5,318 nucleotides of DNA from positions 1 to 5,318 of the forward strand of contig JAFWVZ010000141.1 of the NCBI GenBank assembly GCA_017523605.1, read 5' to 3'. The translations under genes were made by a program, and so were the position numbers. Of the stretch, positions 1-5,169 are shown piece by piece. The stretch's first letter is position 1, and every line of letters starts with the position of its first letter. Source of the stretch: Bacillota bacterium (GTDB taxonomy: Bacteria > Bacillota > Clostridia > Peptostreptococcales > Anaerovoracaceae). The notes below the pieces were generated by a model. It ran no database searches. It was not told where the DNA came from and saw only the letters and a program-made list of their open reading frames with translations.

Positions 1-37
1 AGAAACTGATAATAAAGAGATCTAAAGGAGATAAGTT

Positions 38-472
38 ATGAATCTGGCATTTGTAGGTATGGCTGCTGCGCTTGGACTTTCGGCAGCGGGTTCCGCTTTC
101 GGAACAGGTTTTGCGGGAATGGCTTCCGTAGGCGCTTGGAAGAAGTGCTACGCGGCAGGTAAGCCGGCTCCGTTCATCATGATCGCGTTCTCGGGAGCTC
201 CGCTGACGCAGACCATCTACGGCTTCCTTCTGATGAACTTCATAAGGACCGCGGTCGCAAACGGCGCTGACGCAGGCCTTGCTTTCGGCGTTGGTCTCTT
301 CGGAGGTCTGGCCATAGGTCTCTCCGCTCTGTTCCAGGGCAAGACCGCGGCTGCTGCTTCCGACGCTCTGGGATCCACGGGCAAAGGTACGGCTAACTAC
401 TTCATTGTCGTAGGTATCATAGAAACGGTAGCGCTGTTCACACTGGTGTTCTGCCTGCTGCTCCTCGGCTGA
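38..472 (+). CDS. ntpK: V-type ATP synthase subunit K (rotor proteolipid)
   Basis: This 144-residue, almost wholly hydrophobic protein is the membrane rotor subunit of a V/A-type ATPase, which couples ATP turnover to ion movement across the cytoplasmic membrane. It has four predicted membrane helices (about residues 3-33, 44-68, 78-103 and 121-143), forming two c-type hairpins. The ion-carrying glutamate is E129 in helix 4 (VGIIETVAL); the equivalent place in helix 2 has Q58 (PLTQTIYGF), as usual for K subunits with one carboxylate per two hairpins. T57, Q58, Y61, Q100 (FQGKTAA) and E129 match the sodium-site residues known from Enterococcus hirae NtpK, so Na+ specificity is inferred. The start is supported by AAAGGAG at 24-30 with a 7-nt spacer. 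The next gene is not an ATPase subunit, which fits operons that end in I-K. The 37 bases before it are too short to identify the upstream gene. Confidence 0.95.
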   Translation: MNLAFVGMAAALGLSAAGSAFGTGFAGMASVGAWKKCYAAGKPAPFIMIAFSGAPLTQTIYGFLLMNFIRTAVANGADAGLAFGVGLFGGLAIGLSALFQGKTAAAASDALGSTGKGTANYFIVVGIIETVALFTLVFCLLLLG

Positions 473-501
473 TCTTTGTACGCTGCTTCTGAATACCGGA
501 A

Positions 502-1404
502 ATGGTCGGACTGCCGAAGATAGATCTGCATATGCATTCCACCGTCTCCGACGGGTCGGATGATCCCGCGGAGCTTGTTTTACGCGTACGCGAAGCAGGT
601 CTGGATATGTTCTCCGTTACGGACCACGACGCTATAAAAGGCTACCGCAGAGCCGCCGGAGCTTTAGTCCCCGGCGATCCGTTCTTCATTCCCGGCGTGG
701 AGTTCGCCTGCAAGGATGAGTGCGGGAAGTACCACATCCTTGGTTACGCGTACGACATCGATGCCGAGCCCATAAACAACGTAGTGGACAAAGGCCATTC
801 GATACGTCTTAAAAAGCTTGCGGCAAGGCTGGAGTTTCTTAAAGAGCGTTTCGGCGTCGTATTTCCGGAAAAGGAGATAAAGGCGCTTCACGATCTGTCC
901 AACCCCGGAAAGCCTCATCTGGGCAATCTGATGGTAAAGTACAAGTACGCCGGCAGCAGGGAAGAAGCAATACGCGACTTCATAAACAAGAAGCATTTTT
1001 CTACGCAGTATCTGAGTCCCAAAGAGGTGATCGAAGGCATACTTGCGTCCGGCGGCGTGCCGGTGCTGGCCCATCCGTCCTACGGGAGCGGAGACGACCT
1101 GTTTGTTGGCGAGGAGATGGAAGAAAGGCTTAGGAGGCTGATGGCACTTGGCCTTCAGGGCGTGGAGGCGTGCTATTCCGGCTTTACGGCAAAGCTGCGC
1201 GGCGAGCTCTTAGGGTATTCGGAGAAGTACGGCCTTTACGTTACCGCCGGAAGCGACTACCACGGAGCCAACAAAATGATAGCGCTGGGTGATAGCTGCA
1301 TGTCGGACCTTACGGAACTGCCGGAAGGCATGAGGAGATTCTTCGAAAGAGTAGGGTTCGATCCGGATCAGCGGATAAAAGGACCGCGGACCGGTATCAG
1401 TTGA
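502..1404 (+). CDS. PHP-domain metal-dependent phosphoesterase (TrpH/YciV-like)
   Basis: The 300-residue protein is a stand-alone PHP (polymerase and histidinol phosphatase) domain, a barrel that binds up to three metal ions and cleaves phosphoesters. The metal-ligand motifs appear in order: H10 and H12 in DLHMHST with D17, D41-H42 in TDHD, E67 in GVEF, H78 in HILGY, H139 in KPHLG, H191 in LAHPS, and D252/H254 in GSDYHG. Length and motif order match the YciV/TrpH branch, whose studied members act on nucleoside 3',5'-bisphosphates or trim RNA 5' ends; the exact substrate here is inferred. It is predicted to be cytoplasmic, with no signal peptide. It begins 29 bp after the K-subunit stop with no terminator between, so it is probably cotranscribed with the ATPase genes, although a functional link is not evident. 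The ribosome binding site before the ATG is weak. Confidence 0.9.
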   Translation: MVGLPKIDLHMHSTVSDGSDDPAELVLRVREAGLDMFSVTDHDAIKGYRRAAGALVPGDPFFIPGVEFACKDECGKYHILGYAYDIDAEPINNVVDKGHSIRLKKLAARLEFLKERFGVVFPEKEIKALHDLSNPGKPHLGNLMVKYKYAGSREEAIRDFINKKHFSTQYLSPKEVIEGILASGGVPVLAHPSYGSGDDLFVGEEMEERLRRLMALGLQGVEACYSGFTAKLRGELLGYSEKYGLYVTAGSDYHGANKMIALGDSCMSDLTELPEGMRRFFERVGFDPDQRIKGPRTGIS

Positions 1405-1467
1405 TCCGGCAGAGGATCGATATCGGTCAACTGACCACAGTTTAAAAATCGTTCAAAAAATAAAAGC

Positions 1468-1500
1468 AAAGCCCGGGGCCGAAAGGCAGTCCCGGGCTTT
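1468..1500. terminator. Bidirectional rho-independent terminator between converging genes
   Basis: A perfect 10-bp stem, AAAGCCCGGG (1468-1477) with CCCGGGCTTT (1491-1500), encloses a small inner hairpin GCC-GAAA-GGC with a GNRA-type tetraloop (1478-1487). On the minus strand the stem is followed by a T-rich run (GCTTTTATTTTTTG). On the plus strand the tail is shorter (TTTACGTTATTT). It lies between the PHP gene and the opposing MarR gene, so it can end both transcripts, more strongly on the minus strand by its T-tract. Confidence 0.88.
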
Positions 1501-1510
1501 ACGTTATTTA

Positions 1511-2121
1511 TCAGAACCTGTGCATCGGGTGGCGATGCAGGCAGTGTCCGTGACCGTGAGGACCGTGGTGTCCGCAGCCGTGGCCTTCACCGCTGCCGTG
1601 CATTCCGCGGTGAGGGTGCTCCGCGCCTTCCGCGTGGCAGCATCCGTGAGGTCCCTTGTGCGGGCCGTGGTGTCCGCAGCATCCTTCTCCTTCTGCGTTT
1701 TCGTTAAGATGGGCGGCAAGCTTGTCTGCCAGCTCGCAGAATTTTTCGGCCTCCTCGTCCGTAAAGCAGGCGGAGAAACTGTTGAGGGCCTCTGCCCTTA
1801 CTTCTGCTATCCTGCTTACCTGAGCCTTGCCGAGTTCGGTAAGGAAGATCCTGTTTACGCGCTTGTCGGCTTCGTCGGCCTTCTTTTCTACAAGGCCTCT
1901 GGCGGCCATTCTGTCGGAAAGTCGGATACGGAGGAGGGACGCATGTCCAGAAGTTCGCTGAGTTCGCCTGCGCTGAGCCCGTCGTTTCCGGAGATCACCA
2001 TTAGAGTTCTCTCAACTGCGGGAGGAAGCGTGCGCTCCATGTGTCTGGGGCCGCGTCTGAGGGCTCTTGCAAGCCCGAAAGTAGATTCTAATACGTTCTT
2101 TCTTATATCTTTATTATCCAT
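1511..2121 (-). pseudogene. MarR-family regulator with His/Cys-rich C-terminal tail, split by a one-base frameshift
   Basis: Two minus-strand reading frames make one MarR-type winged-helix repressor. The first (from 2121) gives the N-terminal helix and the helix-turn-helix GLSAGELSELLDMRPSSVS. The second continues in another frame with SDRMAARGLVEKK and the wing ADEADKRVNRIFLTELG, which carries the family D-x-R and LT marks. Adding one base near 1918-1924 (minus strand GACTT to GACCTT) joins them as SSVSDLSDRMAARGLV, about 203 residues with no gap. Residues 147-203 of the joined protein are a tail with 17 His and 6 Cys in 57 positions, which suggests metal binding and is longer than a usual MarR of about 140-150 residues. 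AAGGAG precedes two ATGs; the one at 2121 has the better 9-nt spacing, while 2127 has only 3. The gene ends TGA-TAA. Either a sequencing error or a recent loss of function would explain the break; the rest of the frame is intact. Confidence 0.85.
1563..1680. repeat. 16-bp direct repeat inside the MarR tail coding region
   Basis: CCGTGGTGTCCGCAGC occurs at 1563-1578 and again at 1665-1680. Read on the minus strand, both copies encode the CGHHG part of the recurring C-G-H-H-G-P-H unit of the His/Cys-rich tail. This suggests the tail grew by short duplications. It is a repeat within a gene, not a mobile element. Confidence 0.7.
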
Positions 2122-2145
2122 TTGCATGTTCTCCTTTCTGATTTA

Positions 2146-2159
2146 TTTCGGTACCTAAA
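2146..2159. promoter_or_regulatory. Downstream operator dyad, MarR leader
   Basis: TTTCGGTACCTAAA is a near-perfect dyad centred on GGTACC, with one unmatched pair (C and T in the fourth positions from each end). It lies between the predicted transcription start and the ribosome binding site of the MarR gene. It is identical over 14 bp to a second copy whose centre is 35 bp away. MarR proteins bind such dyads as dimers, so this is inferred to be an auto-operator. Confidence 0.75.
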
Positions 2160-2174
2160 CATCTTTACAGCCCA

Positions 2175-2203
2175 ATTATATTTCGGTACCTAAATATTGT
2201 CAA
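2175..2203 (-). promoter_or_regulatory. Consensus sigma-70/SigA promoter of the MarR gene
   Basis: On the minus strand TTGACA (2203-2198) and TATAAT (2180-2175) are both exact consensus boxes separated by exactly 17 bp. Transcription should start near 2167, giving a leader of about 45 nt that contains the second operator and AAGGAG. A promoter this strong needs repression, which fits the operator inside its spacer. Confidence 0.92.
2181..2194. promoter_or_regulatory. Promoter-spacer operator dyad, MarR gene
   Basis: The second copy of TTTCGGTACCTAAA fills most of the 17-bp spacer between the -35 and -10 boxes of the MarR promoter. A dimer bound here would block RNA polymerase directly. Identity with the copy at 2146-2159 in otherwise AT-rich non-coding DNA argues for a real binding site. 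Confidence 0.82.
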
Positions 2204-2262
2204 GCTTTTTTATAAAAAAAGTTTTTTGCTGTGAGGGGATCAACGTCCCGATCGCCGATGTT

Positions 2263-2290
2263 TTAAGATGCGTGCGCATTATGATATAAT
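2263..2290 (+). promoter_or_regulatory. Extended -10 promoter for the GDPD gene
   Basis: TATAAT at 2285-2290 is preceded by TG one base upstream (TGATATAAT), an extended -10 element. A modest -35 candidate, TTAAGA (2263-2268), lies 16 bp upstream. It drives the gene starting at 2392 and leaves a leader of about 95 nt. The MarR dyads are about 70 bp upstream of this -35, so direct control of this gene by the same repressor is possible but not shown. Confidence 0.7.
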
Positions 2291-2301
2291 AAAACAAATA
2301 C

Positions 2302-2359
2302 GGTCTGCGTGTTCCTGCGCGATTAGGCGCCGGGTATCACTGCAGACCTCAGATACCGG
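2302..2359 (+). ncRNA. Structured 5' leader of the GDPD gene with two exclusive folds
   Basis: Fold A pairs GGTCTGCGTG (2302-2311) with CAC-T-GCAGACC (2338-2348, one bulged T) and holds an inner hairpin GCGC-GATTAG-GCGC (2317-2330) extended by CC/GG. Fold B pairs CCGGGTATC (2330-2338) with GATACCGG (2352-2359), one bulged G, and would break both parts of fold A. No U-run follows either fold, so transcription termination is unlikely; control of translation or RNA stability is possible. I do not recognise a known riboswitch or leader family. Confidence 0.4.
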
Positions 2360-2391
2360 AATAAAACAGATTATTTTACGGCGGACCAGAA

Positions 2392-3393
2392 ATGAGCAAA
2401 GATAAAAAGAGGAAAAAGGGCAAGGGCCTTAAGACAGCGCTGTGCATCATACTGCTGCTGGCGGTCTTCGTTGCGGTGATCAACCTGCTGCCCCCTGAAA
2501 AAGTCGTAAAGACCAATCCTTTCCTTAAGGATCCGGACGCGCTGCCGATGATAGCGGCTCACCGCGGAGGCGGAATGATCAACCCGGAGAACACGCTCAT
2601 GGCGTTCAGGGCTGCCGTAAACGAGCTTGGCATACAGATATGCGAGACGGATCTGTGGATGACGTCCGACGGTCACCTGGTCTACAGCCACGACTCCACC
2701 ATCAACAGGATGGCCTGCCCGGAAGGCTCTCCGGACGTGGTGATAGCAGAGCACACTCTTCAGGAGCTGCAAACGTACAACATGGGCTACAATTTTGCCG
2801 ATCCGTCCACAGGGAAGTACATCTACCGCGATCTTTCCGATGAGGAGCAAAAGGCAAAGGGCCTTAAGATACCGGAGTTCTACGAGCTTCTGGAGGAGTT
2901 CTACGATGCCAGAAAGGACCTGCTGTTCATCGTGGAGATAAAGAACGGCGGAGAGACCGGCTTTAAGGCCGCCGAGATAATAGACAAGACGCTTACGGAG
3001 CGTTTCCCGGACTACAAGAGCAATCTTGTGGTGGGTACCTTCCACCCGGAGATAGAGGCTGAGCTTAAGGAACATCATCCTTCGCTCATGCGCGGAGCCT
3101 CCACTTCCGGCGCGGCCAAGTTCGTAGTATCGCAGAGGCTTAAGCTGAACCGCCTTGTCAGATCGGATTTCACTTGCCTGCAGATACCTATGGAGTACAA
3201 CATAAAAGGACTGCGCATAGACCTTACGCGCGCGGAATACATACGCAGGGCCCACCGGATGAACATCGCGGTACAGTACTGGACCATAAACGACGCGGAC
3301 GACATGAGAACGCTGATAGAACTTGGCGCGGACGCAATTATGACGGACGACCCGGTGCTCCTTAAGCAGGTGCTGGAAGAATATAAAAAGTAA
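2392..3393 (+). CDS. Membrane-anchored glycerophosphodiester phosphodiesterase (GDPD family)
   Basis: The 333-residue protein has a lysine-rich N terminus (residues 1-14), one membrane helix (about 14-33) and then a GDPD TIM-barrel expected outside the cell. GDPDs hydrolyse glycerophosphodiesters to an alcohol and glycerol 3-phosphate, using metal-assisted acid-base catalysis. Family motifs are clear: H57-R58 with PENT (E66) in AHRGGGMINPENT, E85 and D87 in CETDLWMTSDG, the second catalytic histidine H100 in YSHD, E182 in LFIVEIKNG, and W297 with TIND near the C terminus, then MTDDP. All catalytic residues are present, so it should be active. The substrate, perhaps lipid head-group or teichoic-acid fragments, is inferred. 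The ribosome binding site is weak (GCGGA), and the start is set by the lack of an upstream alternative and by the signal-anchor layout. It is transcribed away from the MarR gene. Confidence 0.92.
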   Translation: MSKDKKRKKGKGLKTALCIILLLAVFVAVINLLPPEKVVKTNPFLKDPDALPMIAAHRGGGMINPENTLMAFRAAVNELGIQICETDLWMTSDGHLVYSHDSTINRMACPEGSPDVVIAEHTLQELQTYNMGYNFADPSTGKYIYRDLSDEEQKAKGLKIPEFYELLEEFYDARKDLLFIVEIKNGGETGFKAAEIIDKTLTERFPDYKSNLVVGTFHPEIEAELKEHHPSLMRGASTSGAAKFVVSQRLKLNRLVRSDFTCLQIPMEYNIKGLRIDLTRAEYIRRAHRMNIAVQYWTINDADDMRTLIELGADAIMTDDPVLLKQVLEEYKK

Positions 3394-3431
3394 CGAAGGC
3401 TTTGGGCGGTGCCTAAAACAAAGGACCTGCC

Positions 3432-3443
3432 CGGCGCGCGCCG
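3432..3443. repeat. Perfect 12-bp GC palindrome in the spacer before the small gene
   Basis: CGGCGCGCGCCG is fully self-complementary and lies between the GDPD stop and the ribosome binding site at 3452-3457. No U-run follows, so it is not a standard terminator. It could be an RNA hairpin or a protein site, or simply a GC-rich stretch. The 74-bp spacer shows no convincing promoter, so the next genes may be read through from the GDPD promoter. Confidence 0.35.
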
Positions 3444-3467
3444 CGGATGACAGGAGGATACGGACGG

Positions 3468-3920
3468 ATGTCTGAGCTGAAATTCAAATACGTAAGGATA
3501 CACGGCAAGGAACTTGCAAAGAACACCATGTTCGGCAAGGGAATATTCAGCATGTGCTGGCAGCTGGTAAGGGACGATGTAATGGAACAGGAGGACGCGG
3601 ATCTGTTTAAGGAGATCGACGACTGGTTCGCGACCCACCTGCCGTGGCCGCCGCAGTGCAGGAATCAGGAGCCCGTTGTCTGCTAGTTCAAGACGGAGAA
3701 CTCGGAAGAGATGCTCAAGATGATACGTCCGGCGCTGTGGCTTCTGGAAAGATATCATCATCCGTATTATCTTGTTTATACCAACGATCCGGGCGAGATA
3801 GTCTACGAGGATCAGTACCAGATAGCCGCCAAGGCGGACGGATTTCTTCAGATAGACGAGCTGCAGGAATCCTGGTCGCCGGAAGAGGTCGACGAGAACG
3901 GATTTCCGAAGGTAAAATAA
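3468..3920 (+). pseudogene. Unrecognised conserved-looking small protein interrupted by in-frame TAG
   Basis: One reading frame runs from ATG at 3468 to TAA at 3918-3920 but has TAG at codon 73 (3684-3686). The start is fixed by AGGAGG (3452-3457) with a 10-nt spacer; the ATG at 3447 lies upstream of that site. Both halves look like one protein of about 150 residues: before the stop, Trp/Cys-rich sequence (IFSMCWQLV, LPWPPQC, QEPVVC); after it, FKTENSEEMLKM, PALWLLERYHHPYYLVYTN and PGEIVYED. There is no shift of frame, and protein-like codon use continues. The TAG is one base from a tyrosine codon. No membrane helix or signal is seen. I cannot assign a function. It abuts the macro-domain gene with no gap, so the two are probably cotranscribed and may act together. 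Alternatives to a true nonsense mutation are a sequencing error or readthrough; restart at ATG 3711 has no good ribosome binding site. Confidence 0.75.
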
Positions 3921-5021
3921 ATGCCATTAGAGATAATCAGAAACGACATAACCAAGGTCCGTGCTGACGCCATAATCAACACCGCAAATCCAAACGTTGC
4001 GGTAGGCGACGGAGTGGACAGCGCTGTCTATGCCGCCGCGGGCAGGGATCTTCTCCTTGCGGAGAGGGCAAAGATAGGGCCGCTGCGTCCCGGAGAGTGC
4101 GCGGTCACTCCTGCTTTTGCGCTGCCCGCCAAGTACATAATCCACACCGTGGGACCTGCCTGGGAAGGCGGGGATAAAGGCGAGGCGGAGACCGTAGCGA
4201 AATGCTACAGAAACTCTCTGGAAAAGGCTAAGGAACTTAAATGCGAGTCCGCGGCTTTCCCGCTGATATCCGCGGGGACCTACGGATTCCCGAAAGACGT
4301 TGCCCTTAAGACCGCGGTATCAGAGATAAGCGGCTTCCTTTTCGGCTGCGACATGACCGTATATCTGGTGGTCTACGATAAGAAGTCCTTCGAGGTATCC
4401 GGCAAGGCATTCTCCGATATAAAGTCATATATAGACGAGTCCGAAGTAAAGGTAAGGCAGCACAGAAGACCGGAACCGGAGTCTTTCTTAAGTCCGCAGA
4501 GCATCTCTTTTGACGGACGATCCGGAAACTACGAGCCTGCGGGCGCTGCCAGGTCGTTTTACCGGGAAGAGGAACTTGCGCGTCCCGAGCCCGCAAAACG
4601 CCGGGAGAGACGCGGGATACTGCCGTCTCTCGGGATCCCGCGCAGACCGGAAAAGGATCTGGAGGATATCATAAAGGAGAAGGACGAGACCTTCCAGCAG
4701 TATCTCTTCCGCATAATAGACCGCAAAGGGCTTACGGACCCGGAGGTCTACAAAAAGGCGAACATAGACCGCAAGCACTTCTCTAAGATACGCGGCAACG
4801 TTAACTACAACCCGTCCAGAAAGACTGCGCTTGCGCTGGCGGTGGCTCTGGAGCTGAATATGGATGAGACACGGGATCTGCTGCTTAAGGCCGGCCTGGC
4901 CCTGACAAGAAGCAGCACCTTCGATCTTATAATTGAATACTGCATAGAGCATAAAGTCTACGACATCTACGAGATAAACTGCATACTGTTTAAGTTCGAT
5001 CAGCCGATGCTTGGTTCATAG
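3921..5021 (+). CDS. Macro-domain protein with C-terminal helix-turn-helix-like domain
   Basis: Residues 1 to about 165 form a macro domain, a fold that binds ADP-ribose and in some members removes it from proteins or hydrolyses O-acetyl-ADP-ribose. Visible marks are NDIT (8-11), INTANP (19-24), GDGVDSAVYAAAG (29-41), HTVGPAW (75-81) and the phosphate loop ISAGTYGFP (116-124). N20 and D33 occupy the positions of the catalytic Asn and Asp of MacroD-type enzymes. Residues about 172-245 are a charged, Arg/Pro-rich linker. Residues about 246-366 form a helical domain with an HTH-like core (DPEVYKKANIDRKHFSKIR) and a second helical set ending FKFDQPMLG, so nucleic-acid binding is inferred. ATG directly follows the TAA of the previous gene, and GAAGG lies upstream, indicating translational coupling. 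The gene ends in TAG just before a terminator. Confidence 0.9.
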   Translation: MPLEIIRNDITKVRADAIINTANPNVAVGDGVDSAVYAAAGRDLLLAERAKIGPLRPGECAVTPAFALPAKYIIHTVGPAWEGGDKGEAETVAKCYRNSLEKAKELKCESAAFPLISAGTYGFPKDVALKTAVSEISGFLFGCDMTVYLVVYDKKSFEVSGKAFSDIKSYIDESEVKVRQHRRPEPESFLSPQSISFDGRSGNYEPAGAARSFYREEELARPEPAKRRERRGILPSLGIPRRPEKDLEDIIKEKDETFQQYLFRIIDRKGLTDPEVYKKANIDRKHFSKIRGNVNYNPSRKTALALAVALELNMDETRDLLLKAGLALTRSSTFDLIIEYCIEHKVYDIYEINCILFKFDQPMLGS

Positions 5022-5059
5022 GCCGGCCGATACGGAATATGTAAATGCAGGAGATCCAC

Positions 5060-5100
5060 AGAGCGCAAAAGTCGCCCTGCAGGCGACCACGCGCTCTTTT
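5060..5100 (+). terminator. Two-tier hairpin terminator after the macro-domain gene
   Basis: The outer stem is AGAGCGC (5060-5066) with GCGCTCT (5091-5097). Inside it a second stem, GTCGCC (5071-5076) with GGCGAC (5082-5087), closes a CTGCA loop. TTTT follows at 5097-5100, then ATAATT. It ends the macro-domain transcript and separates it from the next gene, which then needs its own promoter; I see no convincing one. Confidence 0.83.
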
Positions 5101-5169
5101 ATAATTGCTATCCTTACACCGTAAGATAAAGACGCGCAGGAGCGCGGTAGATATCAGGAGGTAAGGAAA

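Noticed and set aside
664..1074. Minus-strand open frame inside the PHP gene
   Set aside because: The plus strand carries all PHP metal-ligand motifs across this span; the reverse frame lacks a ribosome binding site and recognisable motifs.
1397..1434. Hairpin TCAGTTGA/TCAACTGA overlapping the PHP stop codon
   Set aside because: The stem is 8 bp with a 22-nt loop and no U-run; the stronger terminator 35 bp downstream explains transcript ending. It could affect mRNA stability, but nothing more supports it.
1563..1680. CRISPR-like or mobile repeat array
   Set aside because: There are only two 16-bp copies, both inside coding sequence for the His-rich tail; codon-level repetition explains them.
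1520..2158. A 212-codon plus-strand open frame opposite the MarR gene
   Set aside because: It reads as low-complexity Val/Ala/Arg-rich sequence from the complement of the His-rich tail, has no ribosome binding site, and contradicts the clear winged-helix protein, promoter and operators on the minus strand.
2204..2226. CTTTTTTATAAAAAAAG hairpin as a terminator
   Set aside because: It lies upstream of both divergent promoters, is made only of A-T pairs, and more likely serves as an AT-rich upstream element of the MarR promoter.
2371..3255. A 294-codon minus-strand open frame opposite the GDPD gene
   Set aside because: It is a shadow of the GDPD gene, whose motifs are unmistakable on the plus strand; no family motif is seen in the reverse protein.
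5100..5105. TATAAT as a -10 box for the vWA/AAA+ chimera gene
   Set aside because: It is part of the AT-rich tail of the terminator, and no -35-like sequence lies 16-18 bp upstream (that region is the CTGCAG loop).
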